From Corynebacterium flavescens (GTDB taxonomy: Bacteria > Actinomycetota > Actinomycetes > Mycobacteriales > Mycobacteriaceae), in contig NZ_VXKK01000045.1 of the NCBI RefSeq assembly GCF_008693105.1, forward strand, positions 18,896-82,895: DNA of 64,000 bases, given 5' to 3'. The notes beneath the pieces were generated by a model that saw only the letters and a list, made by a program, of their open reading frames with translations, was not told the DNA's origin and searched no databases. The position numbers and the translations under genes are program-made. This document shows positions 27,893 through 36,621 of this stretch, in pieces; the stretch's first letter is position 1; each line of letters begins with the position of its first letter.

Positions 27893-28657
27893 ATGAGCCA
27901 CGCAATTGACATAGTCCAGGGAGAAGAATGGGTGCTCGCCAGGCTCAACCGGCCCGAGGTGCGCAACGCCATCGATGAGAAGATGGTCTCCGAGCTCCAC
28001 GAACTCTGCGCCCACTTAGAGCGCGAACCCCAGATTCTCATCATCACCGGCTGCGTGGCGCAGACCTCACGTGGCCCGCGCGGCATCTTCGCCTCCGGGG
28101 CAGACATCTCGGAGCTGCGCGAGCGCCGCCGCGAGGATGCCCTGCGCGGAATCAACTCTGGCCTCTTCCAACGCATAGCCGCGCTTCCCGCCCCAGTTAT
28201 CGCCGCCATCGACGGCTTTGCCCTGGGCGGCGGCCTGGAGCTGGCCCTGGCCGCGGACTTCCGGGTAGCCACCCCGCAGGCCCGCTTTGGCCAACCCGAG
28301 GCCAACCTGGGGATCATTGCCGGCGCGGGCGCGCTGTGGCGGCTAAAAAATACTGTGGGCATGCCCCTGGCCAAGGAGATTCTGCTCGCCGGGCGTGTTC
28401 TCGACGGAAACGAAGCCCTGGCGGCACAGCTGGTCAGCGAGCTACATCCCCCAGTAGAACTGCAGGCTGGTGCCGAGGCCCTGGCACGGCGCATTGCCCA
28501 GTTAGATCCGCTGGCGGTGCGCCTGAGCAAGCAGCTCCTGGAAGTGCCCGAATCCGCGCATCCCGTGGCCGATAACATCGCCCAAGCCGTACTTTTTGAA
28601 TCAGACGCCAAGTTCGACCGCATGCAGGCCTTCCTCGACGGCCGCGGCAAGAGCTAG
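27893..28657 (+). CDS. paaF: 2,3-dehydroadipyl-CoA hydratase
   Basis: A 254-aa enoyl-CoA hydratase. Unlike the paaG product, it keeps both catalytic glutamates: one in GGGLELAL and one in FGQPEANLG, the pair equivalent to Glu144/Glu164 of rat crotonase. The oxyanion-hole region is FASGADISEL. In the pathway it hydrates 2,3-dehydroadipyl-CoA before PaaH. The stretch TGCVAQTSRGPRG before the FASGADI region is a longer loop than usual. It starts one base after the paaJ stop. Confidence 0.9.
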   Translation: MSHAIDIVQGEEWVLARLNRPEVRNAIDEKMVSELHELCAHLEREPQILIITGCVAQTSRGPRGIFASGADISELRERRREDALRGINSGLFQRIAALPAPVIAAIDGFALGGGLELALAADFRVATPQARFGQPEANLGIIAGAGALWRLKNTVGMPLAKEILLAGRVLDGNEALAAQLVSELHPPVELQAGAEALARRIAQLDPLAVRLSKQLLEVPESAHPVADNIAQAVLFESDAKFDRMQAFLDGRGKS

Positions 28658-28714
28658 CAGAGCGCTAGCAGAACTAAATCAGAACTAGCCCAGAATTAAC
28701 CAAGGAGAAAACCC

Positions 28715-29566
28715 ATGAATGAAGCACACGCCAGCGTTCCCCCCGCCGTCGGCGTCCTGGGTGGCGGACGCATGGGCACCGGTATCGCGCACGCTTTCCT
28801 CGCGGCCGGCGCTCACGTCACTGTGGTTGACATTAACGACGCCGCCCTCGCCGCTGCGCGCGGACGCATAGAAAAGGCTATCCAGGGCTCGCTCGACCGC
28901 GGGGCGGAAGGCACCTTCGCCACCTGGGCCTCCCGCCTCACGCTGAGCACCGATACCGCGGACTTTGCTGCGACGCCCCTGGTGGTGGAGGCGGTGCCGG
29001 AGTCCCTGGAACTCAAGAACTCCGCCTTTGCCTCCATCGCGGCGGCCGCACCCGCAGCGGTCATCGCCACCAATACCTCTTCCCTATCCGTCTCGGATCT
29101 AGCCCAGTGCGTGGACAATGACGTCATTGGCCTGCACTTTTTCAACCCCGTACCCTCCTCCCTCCTCGTTGAGGTCGTGGTGGCGCAGTCCACCCCGCCG
29201 GAGTTGGTAGACAAGGCCAAGCAGTGGGTGGCCGCGCTGGGCAAAACCGCCGTGGTGGTCCGTGACTCCCCCGGCTTTGCCTCTTCGCGCCTAGGCGTCG
29301 CCATCGCCTTGGAGGCCATCCGCATGGTCGAGGAGGGCGTGGCCTCCCCGCGCGACATCGACAACGCCATGGTGCTGGGCTATAAGTTCCCCATCGGCCC
29401 CCTGGAGCTCACCGATATCGTGGGACTCGACGTGCGCCTCGGCATCGCCGAATACCTAGAATCCCAGCTCGGAGAACGCTTCTCCCCACCGCAACTGCTC
29501 CGCGATAAAGTCGCCCGCGGCGAACTGGGCCGCAAGTCTGGGGCGGGTTTCTATGACTACTCCTAG
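28715..29566 (+). CDS. paaH: 3-hydroxyadipyl-CoA dehydrogenase (3-hydroxyacyl-CoA dehydrogenase family)
   Basis: A 283-aa NAD-dependent dehydrogenase of the single-domain 3-hydroxybutyryl-CoA type. The Rossmann motif is VLGGGRMGTGIAHAF followed by VTVVDIN; NTSSLSVSDLA and the catalytic His in IGLHFFNPVP follow, then the C-terminal dimerisation domain ending KSGAGFYDY. It is the last gene of the paaA operon, with CAAGGAG upstream of ATG 28715. Two perfect hairpins follow the stop codon. Confidence 0.92.
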   Translation: MNEAHASVPPAVGVLGGGRMGTGIAHAFLAAGAHVTVVDINDAALAAARGRIEKAIQGSLDRGAEGTFATWASRLTLSTDTADFAATPLVVEAVPESLELKNSAFASIAAAAPAAVIATNTSSLSVSDLAQCVDNDVIGLHFFNPVPSSLLVEVVVAQSTPPELVDKAKQWVAALGKTAVVVRDSPGFASSRLGVAIALEAIRMVEEGVASPRDIDNAMVLGYKFPIGPLELTDIVGLDVRLGIAEYLESQLGERFSPPQLLRDKVARGELGRKSGAGFYDYS

Positions 29567-29590
29567 CTAAGGCTGGGGCTCAGGCTGGGT

Positions 29591-29630
29591 GGTACTAGCA
29601 GTACCACGACAGGGCTTCGCAAGGCGAAGC
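29591..29630. repeat. Two adjacent perfect hairpins after paaH
   Basis: GGTACT-AGC-AGTACC (29591-29605) and GCTTCGC-AAG-GCGAAGC (29614-29630) are both perfect inverted repeats with 3-nt loops, 8 bp apart. No T-run follows either, so they are not standard terminators. They may protect the 3' end of the paa transcript or slow polymerase before the next gene. Confidence 0.6.
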
Positions 29631-29668
29631 ATACTGGGTGCTGCAACCGAAAAGGAGGTAACCAGATC

Positions 29669-30088
29669 GTGAAAACACAAACTACGCTCACGCTCGACGA
29701 CGCTCAGCGCATCATCGAAGCAGGCATCGCGGCATCCACGAGGATTGGCTCGCCGAGCAACATCGCTGTGGCGGACGCGGGCGGCAATCTCATCGCTCAT
29801 GCGCGGATGGTCGGCGCACAGCTCGGGAGTATCGAGCACTCCGTCGACAAGTCGCACACCGCCGCTTTCTTCCGCTCTGCCACCGGCGATCTCGCTGAGG
29901 ATTCCCAACCGGGCGGACAATTCTGGGGCATGGCTCTTAGCGGTGGTGGCCGGGTCTTGGTATTCGCCGGAGGCGTCCCCCTCATCGTCGACGGAGAGGT
30001 CGTCGGAGCCGTCGGGATAAGCGGCGGCTCCCAGGAACAGGACAGCACGATTGCGCAGTGCGCCGCCGCGGTGGCGGAGCACCGGTAG
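29669..30088 (+). CDS. GlcG/HbpS-family (DUF336) protein
   Basis: A 139-aa protein starting at GTG 29669 with a perfect AAGGAGG upstream. The family core is visible in NIAVADAGGNLIAHARM and GGVPLIVDGEVVGAVGISGGS. Members of this fold include the secreted haem-binding HbpS and the GlcG proteins next to glycolate genes; many are cytoplasmic with no known function. There is no signal peptide here. It follows the paa operon after two hairpins, but nothing shows that it belongs to phenylacetate catabolism. Confidence 0.85.
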   Translation: MKTQTTLTLDDAQRIIEAGIAASTRIGSPSNIAVADAGGNLIAHARMVGAQLGSIEHSVDKSHTAAFFRSATGDLAEDSQPGGQFWGMALSGGGRVLVFAGGVPLIVDGEVVGAVGISGGSQEQDSTIAQCAAAVAEHR

Positions 30089-30233
30089 ATGGACTCTTCC
30101 GGTTTTGGAGTGCGTGGTGGGAGTGGTAGGCAAAAAGCGAGTCCCTTGTCGGTATTTTCCGGGATCATCTCCACCGCACAGTCACAGTCCTGCCCGCTTG
30201 CCCGCTGGGGTTTGTTTTGGGGTGCCGGAAGTC

Positions 30234-30260
30234 GCCGTTAGGCGGTGTTGACCTAACGGC
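30234..30260. terminator. Hairpin at the HNH gene 3' end
   Basis: GCCGTTAGG (30234-30242) and CCTAACGGC (30252-30260) form a perfect 9-bp stem with a 9-nt loop, ending on the first base of the HNH stop codon. No T-run follows on either strand, so termination is likely but not certain. The 171 bp between the GlcG-like gene and this hairpin show no gene. Confidence 0.5.
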
Positions 30261-31264
30261 TAGTGCGTTTGCGGGGGCTGCCAGACTACTGTCCCGCCCT
30301 GTCGGGTAAGGCGCCCGCGCCGTGGTGGCGCATTCGGATCGTCGTCATTGATGCCGTTGTGGTAGCTACACAAGGTCACCAGGTTGACAACGTTAGTCTC
30401 CCCACCATGACTCCACGGTGTGAGATGGTGGAACTGCCCCCGCTCTGCCGGGATGTTACAGCCCGGCCATGCACACGTGGGGTGCTCTGCTGCGAGCATC
30501 GTGCGCTGTTTTGTTGAGGCGAAGCGCTCACAGCGGTACAAGTCCACCGGCCCGTGTGTACGGCTGATGATCGTGATAAGCCCTTCGTTGGCGCAGGCGC
30601 GTTCTACAAGCTGCGCGCCGGTGATAACAGTCCCACTAGTGGTGCGCACCAGCACATCATCGCGCTCGCGGCGTACAAGCTTCCCGTAGTCCTCCAACTG
30701 GAGGACTGCCATGGTCGTCACCCGAGTACGCGCAGCCGGGGCCGCGCCTGCCTTGCCGAGCATGCGGGCGATAAAACTCTTACCCGGATGCTGCTGGTCG
30801 ATGGTTCGGAAGGCATCTGCCATATCTAACCCATTGCCGGTCACTGTCAAGGTGGCCAGCCCGTTGGGGTGCTGGCGCAGCAGTACACGCTCGGTGTACT
30901 GGCGGGGGATACGCATCTCGCGCAGCCGGCGCCTGGCTACCGCAGTAACCTGCTCGCTGGAGGTGGCGCATAGCTCTACGCGCAGGTTCCACGCCGCCAG
31001 GCGTCCTTGAACGCGGCGGGTAAAGGATTCGATGTGGCGCAGGGTGCTCAGGGTGTGTCCGTTGCGCCTGGCAGCGTCAACAGCTAAGCGTTGCTTGCCC
31101 GTATAAGGCGTGGAGCCGAAGTAGATGGCGTGCAGGCTTATAAGCTCGGCGGCATCCTGTGTGCTAGCCCCCATCTTCTCAAGGTCTGGGGCAGATAGCC
31201 CCGAGCACTCGGCTACGAGGTCAACACCCCGGCTAAGTTGTGCGAAATACTCCTGCAAGCCCAT
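30260..31264 (-). CDS. HNH endonuclease domain protein (DUF222/13E12-type)
   Basis: A protein of about 334 aa from ATG 31264 (MGLQEYFAQLSRG). The C-terminal HNH motif is clear: CAWPGCNIPAERGQFHHLTPWSHGG, with a Cys pair, the HH pair and later LCSYHN. The N-terminal DUF222-like region is helical. Such proteins are abundant, repeated and often mobile in Actinobacteria; the biological target is unknown. The start is uncertain, since the frame stays open to 31480 and GTG 31273 is possible. It marks the left border of an accessory stretch that splits the paa cluster. Confidence 0.8.
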   Translation of the reverse strand: MGLQEYFAQLSRGVDLVAECSGLSAPDLEKMGASTQDAAELISLHAIYFGSTPYTGKQRLAVDAARRNGHTLSTLRHIESFTRRVQGRLAAWNLRVELCATSSEQVTAVARRRLREMRIPRQYTERVLLRQHPNGLATLTVTGNGLDMADAFRTIDQQHPGKSFIARMLGKAGAAPAARTRVTTMAVLQLEDYGKLVRRERDDVLVRTTSGTVITGAQLVERACANEGLITIISRTHGPVDLYRCERFASTKQRTMLAAEHPTCAWPGCNIPAERGQFHHLTPWSHGGETNVVNLVTLCSYHNGINDDDPNAPPRRGRLTRQGGTVVWQPPQTH

Positions 31265-31558
31265 GCCCGTCACGCTAAGGCACCGCCACGCGGTACGACA
31301 ATCCCCAACCCGCACCCAGTAAGGAAACTGTGGATAACCCACCAGGCCCGGTGCGGTTATCCACAGACGGGCCGCCTCGCCAGAACTTGGCAGTGCAATA
31401 GCAAAGCCATCCGACCTATCCTGAATGATCGGGCTCGGTGCTGACCAATAAAACCACCCCAAAACCGGAAGAGCCGGCAAATGCCGGTGGACACAAGAAA
31501 CAAGAGCAGAAGCACGAACACGGGAGCAGAGACAATTACCATGAAAGAGAGCACAGAC

Positions 31559-32410
31559 ATGTCAGATACCTACTTGATCACCGGAGCCGGAAGCGGTTTT
31601 GGCAAGGAGATCGCACTGCGACTCGCCGAACAGGGCCACGACGTCATTGCGGGCGTAGAGATCATCGCCCAAGTAAATACACTGCGCGCTGAGGCTCACG
31701 AGCGCGGTGTAGAACTCAGAGTGGAAAAACTTGATGTCACCGACGAAGGCGACCGTCGCAAAGCACTGTCCTGGGACATCGACGTCCTATTAAACAACGC
31801 CGGCATCTCGGAAGGCGGTTCCACGGTGGACCTGCCCGCCGCGGTCATCCGCCACCAATTCGAGGTCAATGTCTTCGGACCAGTGTTGCTCACCCAGGGC
31901 ATAGCAAAGCACATGGTTGAAAAGAAGAAGGGCCGCATCGTATTCATGTCCTCGGTCGCCGGGCTGACCGTCGATCCTTTCACTGGCGCCTACGCAGGAT
32001 CCAAGCACGCGGTGGAGGCTTTCGCCGACGCCCTCGACCAGGAACTCGCCGAGTTCGGCGTGAAGGTCGCGACGATTAATCCCGGTCCTTTCCTCACTGG
32101 CTTCAACGATACGATGTTCGAGGAGTTCAAGTCCTGGGATGACAATCCCTCCACCCGGCTCTTTGACTATGACAAGCTCCACTTCCCGCATGAACAGTTC
32201 GATCCTGAGGAGGTCATCAAGGTCAGCATCGACGTTCTCACCGGTGTCGACACCGCCTACCGGCACGTGCTCCCAGCGCACACAGTCGATGACATCAAGG
32301 CGCAGATGAACGGCGAATGGTCGCGGACAGTTAATGACGGCACCCGCCCGGCTCTCGTCCAAACCGCCTATGACATCGAACCTTATACGCCGGTGGAAAG
32401 CCAGAAGTAG
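31559..32410 (+). CDS. SDR-family oxidoreductase
   Basis: A 283-aa short-chain dehydrogenase. The cofactor motif TGAGSGFG is at 8-15, NNAG follows near 82-85, the catalytic Ser is in VFMSSVAG and the Tyr/Lys pair in YAGSKHAVE. ATG 31559 (MSDTYLITG) is preferred; ATG 31541 and an open frame back to 31481 lack better signals. It is followed 18 bp later by a DJ-1-like gene and then by a decayed MmyB-type regulator, a combination typical of small redox-stress islands. Confidence 0.85.
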   Translation: MSDTYLITGAGSGFGKEIALRLAEQGHDVIAGVEIIAQVNTLRAEAHERGVELRVEKLDVTDEGDRRKALSWDIDVLLNNAGISEGGSTVDLPAAVIRHQFEVNVFGPVLLTQGIAKHMVEKKKGRIVFMSSVAGLTVDPFTGAYAGSKHAVEAFADALDQELAEFGVKVATINPGPFLTGFNDTMFEEFKSWDDNPSTRLFDYDKLHFPHEQFDPEEVIKVSIDVLTGVDTAYRHVLPAHTVDDIKAQMNGEWSRTVNDGTRPALVQTAYDIEPYTPVESQK

Positions 32411-32428
32411 AGATATAAAGGAAGGTAT

Positions 32429-32965
32429 ATGACTAACTCGCTGATCATCACCACGAACTACGGCACCGAAACCGACGAACTCCTCACGCCCCTCCAGACA
32501 CTGAAAGAAGCCGGGGTGACAACTACCGTTGCATCGGTCGATGGCAATGAGATTCAGACACTGCGCGGCGACAAAACCGCAGGTCCGTTGGTGGACAGTG
32601 ATAGCACTCTCGGTGCGGTCACCGCGTCCGATTACGATATCGTTGTGATCCCCGGCGGCACCCTCAACGCTGATGCGTTGCGCACGGATTCAGATGCTCT
32701 GCGCATTGTGAAGGACGCGGCCGCGGCGGGCATCCCCATTGCTGCGATATGTCATGGACCGTGGTTGCTGGTAAACGCTGACCTTATCGTTGGCAAGACT
32801 CTTACCTCCTATCCGGCACTAGCCGTGGACATCACCAACGCGGGTGGCTCTTGGGTGGATGAGGAGGTCTGCGTGGACACTACGAATGGCTTTAGTCTCA
32901 TCACCTCGCGAACACCTGCTGATCTTCAGGCATTCAACCACGCCGTGCTTAAAGCACTGGCCTAG
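32429..32965 (+). CDS. DJ-1/PfpI-family (class I glutamine amidotransferase-like) protein
   Basis: A 178-aa protein with the DJ-1/PfpI nucleophile elbow AAICHGPW, Cys108, and the preceding VVIPGGTLNADAL. These proteins act as deglycases, chaperones or peptidases; this member is of the short, intracellular type. The ribosome site is AAGGAAGG about 9 bases before ATG 32429. It appears co-transcribed with the SDR gene. The usual third partner, an MmyB-like regulator, follows but is broken. Confidence 0.85.
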   Translation: MTNSLIITTNYGTETDELLTPLQTLKEAGVTTTVASVDGNEIQTLRGDKTAGPLVDSDSTLGAVTASDYDIVVIPGGTLNADALRTDSDALRIVKDAAAAGIPIAAICHGPWLLVNADLIVGKTLTSYPALAVDITNAGGSWVDEEVCVDTTNGFSLITSRTPADLQAFNHAVLKALA

Positions 32966-33804
32966 GGGCGATTAACGGTATCAATCCCTGACCTGGCGAA
33001 TTACCGCAAAGATGCCGTGGCAGGGTTTCTTCGAACGCGGCGCGCCCGCATCGATCCGGATGCTTGCTCCCCGGCTTTCGACCCCGTCGGGGACCGCAGA
33101 GTCGCAGGGATGCGCCGCGAGGAAGTCGCCTGGGCTGCAAGAATCAGCTTCGACTACTACGTCAAGCTTAAGCAGGGCCGGATGCTCAATCCATCCCCAT
33201 CGGTGCTGAACTCCATCATAAAGGCACTACGCCTGAGCGCCTTGGACCGCCGCTACCTAAGCTTGCTCTTTGAGGAGGAGGCACCATTCGAGGCGCGGAC
33301 GGATGAGCGCGATCGCCACAACGCTCGGGCTACTCTCGGCGAGGTCGCGTCCCATTTCCCGGAGGCGACCATGCGGCACATCCTCGATCGTGACCTCAAT
33401 CTTGTGCTTCCCGACGCCGCCTCGAAGGCAATCTTGTTCCCGGGCAATGCTTCAGCACCCAGCGAGTTGTCACTGTGGATTACATGTTTTCTCGTCAGCA
33501 CCGGCAGTATAGCCGGAAGGTCTATGTGGACTGGCGCGATAAAGCAGCAGAGGTCATCGGGTTGGTGCACATGAAGCTGGTCACGCAGGTAGCTTCTGAA
33601 TCTCTGGTCTCCACTGTGCAGGAATTGCTGCACGATCCCGCGTTTAGGCAGTTGTGGACGCGGTAAGTGCCCTATAAAAACACCTCCGGCTGTTGGCGGA
33701 TTCGACTGAGAGGCGAAGACAACCGCTTCGAGGTACGCGACTGTCCGTATATCACCGTTAATGCTGCGGAGGACCCGGAGCAGTCCCTGGTGACTTATCT
33801 CTGA
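32966..33804 (+). pseudogene. Decayed XRE/MmyB-type transcriptional regulator
   Basis: The first frame (to 33574) encodes the typical N-terminal HTH of this family: FLRTRRARIDP, RRVAGMRREEVAWAARIS and DYYVKLKQG. The next part, the MmyB ligand-binding domain, continues in another frame from about 33475 (KVYVDWRDKAAEVIG, LLHDPAFRQLWTR). It then hits a TAA at 33664, after which homologous text continues in frame (NTSGCWRIRLRGEDNRFEV) to a TGA at 33802. No ATG/GTG/TTG start exists at the expected position; GTG 33017 lies inside the domain. One frameshift, one stop and a lost start make this a pseudogene. Confidence 0.82.
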
Positions 33805-33899
33805 TTCGCTTCAAAAATATCTCCTGTAGCTATTTTTGAAGCATAACCCTCGTGGACGCCTAATGGCATCGACTCTGTTCTCAGATGATACCCAGAGAT

Positions 33900-34301
33900 C
33901 TACCCCTTCCTTTCCACCACGGCATTGGTAATTCGCGCGGTGCAAAGCCGCTTGCCCGCCTCGTCGACGATGATGATCTCGTGGCTGCACAGTGTGCGCC
34001 CGAGGTGAATCGCTGTGGCGGTGGCGGTGACAACTCCTGAGCGCCCAGAGGCGTGGTGGGTGGCGTTGATGTCGACCCCTACTGCTACTTTCCCCAGGCT
34101 GGAGGCATGAACGACAGCAGCCCAACTGCCCACTGCCTCTGCTAAGCAAGCCATGGCACCGCCGTGGAGCAGTCCGAAGGATTGGGTATTGCCCGCCACG
34201 GGCATGGTGGCCACTACTCTCTCGGCCGATTCCTCGAGCACAACCACCCCGAGCTTCTTATCCAACTCCCCCAGCTGTATCTTCCACGGTTCCTGTTGCA
34301 T
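33900..34301 (-). CDS. PaaI/MenI-type hotdog thioesterase
   Basis: A 133-aa hotdog-fold acyl-CoA thioesterase, MQQEPWKIQLG at the start and the active-site helix LLHGGAMACLAEAVGSWA, with the catalytic Glu in LAEAVGS. It is distinct from the paaI product at 21340 and closer to the MenI/YdiI group. A perfect TATAAT (minus strand, 34336-34331) lies 30 bp upstream of the start. The PaaR-type palindrome at 34349-34370 covers the region of its -35 box, so it probably belongs to the phenylacetate regulon and removes CoA from stalled intermediates. Confidence 0.86.
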   Translation of the reverse strand: MQQEPWKIQLGELDKKLGVVVLEESAERVVATMPVAGNTQSFGLLHGGAMACLAEAVGSWAAVVHASSLGKVAVGVDINATHHASGRSGVVTATATAIHLGRTLCSHEIIIVDEAGKRLCTARITNAVVERKG

Positions 34302-34330
34302 GATTACCCTTTCAAGAAATTGTGATGTGG

Positions 34331-34370
34331 ATTATACTAGCTTAAATTACTGACCGACCGCTCAGTTACC
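34331..34370. promoter_or_regulatory. PaaR-type operator and divergent promoter between the thioesterase and paaZ
   Basis: 34349-34370 reads ACTGACC-GACCGCTC-AGTTACC, matching the PaaR consensus as I recall it at nearly every fixed position, including the central CG. On the minus strand a consensus TATAAT (34336-34331) follows, serving the thioesterase gene. The paaZ gene starts 53 bp to the right. Repressor bound here could control both. Confidence 0.75.
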
Positions 34371-34422
34371 AAGGGTAATAGCGAGCGCCGAACGCGATAA
34401 GGATGAGTGTTCACTCCCCATC

Positions 34423-36555
34423 ATGACTACGACGACTCAGACCACCAGCACGAAATCCACTACAGGTTCCAGCACCACTGCTGCCGCGCCCATCGTCCCC
34501 AGTTTCCTCGCCGGGCGCTGGCAGGAACCGGAGGCCCCGCAACACGCAGCTGAGGTACGTGATGCGGCAACCGGCGAGGTCTTTGCCCGGGTATCCGCAG
34601 AGGGCCTCGATATTGCCGCAGCGGTGGACTACGCCCGCGATACTGGCCGGCGGAATCTGGCGCCGCTGACCTTCCACGAGCGCGCGTTGAAGCTCAAGGA
34701 GCTTGCCCTTCACCTGCAAGAACACCGTGACGAGCTCTATGAACTCTCCTATCGCACGGGCGCTACCCGGCGCGATAACGCTGTCGATATTGATGGCGGA
34801 ATCTCCACTCTCTTCACCTTCTCCTCCAAGGGGAGGCGCGAGATGCCCAACGCTGTGGTGTTATGTGATGGCGAGGCCGAGGTCCTCTCCCCCGACGGTA
34901 GCTTCTTAGGCCGCCATATCTATACCTCAATCCCTGGCGTCGCGGTGCAAATCAATGCCTTCAATTTCCCCGTCTGGGGAATGCTCGAGAAGTTCGCCCC
35001 CGCGTTTATTGCCGGCATCCCCACCCTGGTCAAGCCAGCCACGCCGACGAGTTTTCTCACCGAGGCCTGCGTGCGCCTCATGCTGGATTCCGGGATCCTG
35101 CCGGAGGGATCCCTGCAGCTCATCTCCGGCTCGGCGCGCGACCTCCTCGACCACCTGGACTACCGCGATCACGTTGCCTTCACCGGTTCTGCGGCCACTG
35201 CACATTCCCTGCGCAGCCACCCACACGTCATCGAGGGCGGAATTCGCTTCAGCGCCGAGGCAGATTCCCTCAACGCCGCGATTCTCGGCAGCGATGTCAC
35301 CACGAACTCCCCCGAGTTCTCGGCATATATCAAGGCCGTTTTCAACGAGATGACCTCGAAGGCTGGCCAAAAGTGCACCGCCATTCGCCGCGCCATCGTG
35401 CCTGAGCACTTGGTGGAACAGGTCATCGAGGAGCTGTCCCAGCGCTTGGCGGATAAGGTCGTGCTCGGCGATCCCCGCGAACGCGAAACCACCATGGGAC
35501 CGTTGGTTTCCGCAGAGCAGCGCCGCGATGTTGCACAGGCGGTGGACACGCTTGTCACAGGCGGCGGAACCATTGTCTATGGCGGTACCGAAGAAGCTAC
35601 GGCGCTTTCCGACGCCTTCTTCACCCCCACCATCCTCCACTTCACGGATTCCTATGCGCCGGCTGTTCACGCCACTGAGGCTTTCGGTCCCGTGGTCTCC
35701 GTCTTGGGCTATCACAGCCCGGAGGAGGCAAGCTCGCTGGCGGCGCTGGGCGCGGGCTCGCTGGTAGCCTCCGTCATCACACACGATCCTGAGCTCACCT
35801 CGCACTTTGCGCGTGAGATTGCCGCCCATCACGGGCGTCTTCACTTCCTCGACCGCGACGATGCCGCCACCTCCACTGGGCATGGCTCTCCTCTGCCGCA
35901 CCTCGTCCATGGTGGCCCTGGCCGCGCCGGCGGTGGCGAGGAACTCGGCGGTATCCGCGGGGTCAAGCACTATATGCAGCGCACCGCCATTCAGGGCAGC
36001 CCCGATCACCTCACCGCGGTCACCGGGCAGTGGCATCGCGGGGCACGCGTCAACAAGGCAACCCGCGCTGCGGTAACTGCGGGAAGCGCCGTGCATCCCT
36101 TCCGCAAGGATCTGGCCACGCTCAACATCGGGGATCAGTTCGCCTCCGACCTGCGCACCGTGGAGCTCGATGACATCAGCGCGTTTGCCGAGTCCACCGG
36201 CGATACCTTCTACGCCCATACAGATGAGGAGGCCGCGGCCGCCAACCCCTTCTTCCCCCGGCGCGTTGCTCACGGCTACCTGCTGGTTTCCTGGGCCGCC
36301 GGGCTCTTCGTGGAACCAGCCCCAGGCCCGGTGCTGGCTAATTACGGCCTAGAGAACCTTCGCTTCATCACCCCGGTTACCTACGGCGACTCCATCCGCG
36401 TCGAGCTCACCGCCAAGCGGATCACTCCCCGCCTGACCGATGACTACGGCGAGGTGTGCTGGGATGCGGCACTCTACAACCAAGACGATGAGCTCGTCGC
36501 CAGCTATGACGTGCTCACACTCGTAGAGAAGAGCGCCAGCCTCTACGCGAACTAG
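34423..36555 (+). CDS. paaZ: Bifunctional oxepin-CoA hydrolase / 3-oxo-5,6-dehydrosuberyl-CoA semialdehyde dehydrogenase
   Basis: PaaZ opens the oxepin ring and oxidises the resulting aldehyde. The 710-aa product is the full fusion: a low-complexity Thr/Ser tail (1-24), an aldehyde dehydrogenase domain with [19 protein letters not shown] and the catalytic Cys in [13 protein letters not shown], then a C-terminal MaoC-type hydratase domain with [13 protein letters not shown] and [11 protein letters not shown] carrying the Asp/His pair. It lies 5 kb from the paaA-H operon but has its own PaaR-type operator. The first possible start, ATG 34423, has little ribosome-site support and may be leaderless. 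Confidence 0.93.
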   Translation: MTTTTQTTSTKSTTGSSTTAAAPIVPSFLAGRWQEPEAPQHAAEVRDAATGEVFARVSAEGLDIAAAVDYARDTGRRNLAPLTFHERALKLKELALHLQEHRDELYELSYRTGATRRDNAVDIDGGISTLFTFSSKGRREMPNAVVLCDGEAEVLSPDGSFLGRHIYTSIPGVAVQINAFNFPVWGMLEKFAPAFIAGIPTLVKPATPTSFLTEACVRLMLDSGILPEGSLQLISGSARDLLDHLDYRDHVAFTGSAATAHSLRSHPHVIEGGIRFSAEADSLNAAILGSDVTTNSPEFSAYIKAVFNEMTSKAGQKCTAIRRAIVPEHLVEQVIEELSQRLADKVVLGDPRERETTMGPLVSAEQRRDVAQAVDTLVTGGGTIVYGGTEEATALSDAFFTPTILHFTDSYAPAVHATEAFGPVVSVLGYHSPEEASSLAALGAGSLVASVITHDPELTSHFAREIAAHHGRLHFLDRDDAATSTGHGSPLPHLVHGGPGRAGGGEELGGIRGVKHYMQRTAIQGSPDHLTAVTGQWHRGARVNKATRAAVTAGSAVHPFRKDLATLNIGDQFASDLRTVELDDISAFAESTGDTFYAHTDEEAAAANPFFPRRVAHGYLLVSWAAGLFVEPAPGPVLANYGLENLRFITPVTYGDSIRVELTAKRITPRLTDDYGEVCWDAALYNQDDELVASYDVLTLVEKSASLYAN

Positions 36556-36621
36556 CGAGTGCGGGGCTGGGATCTGGGTTCGCCGCGGAGCTCTCCGCAG
36601 CGTTCTCTACAATAGTGTGAC

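Noticed and set aside
33844..33899. Possible att site or IS scar beside the MmyB pseudogene
   Set aside because: No inverted or direct repeat or tRNA gene was seen around it.
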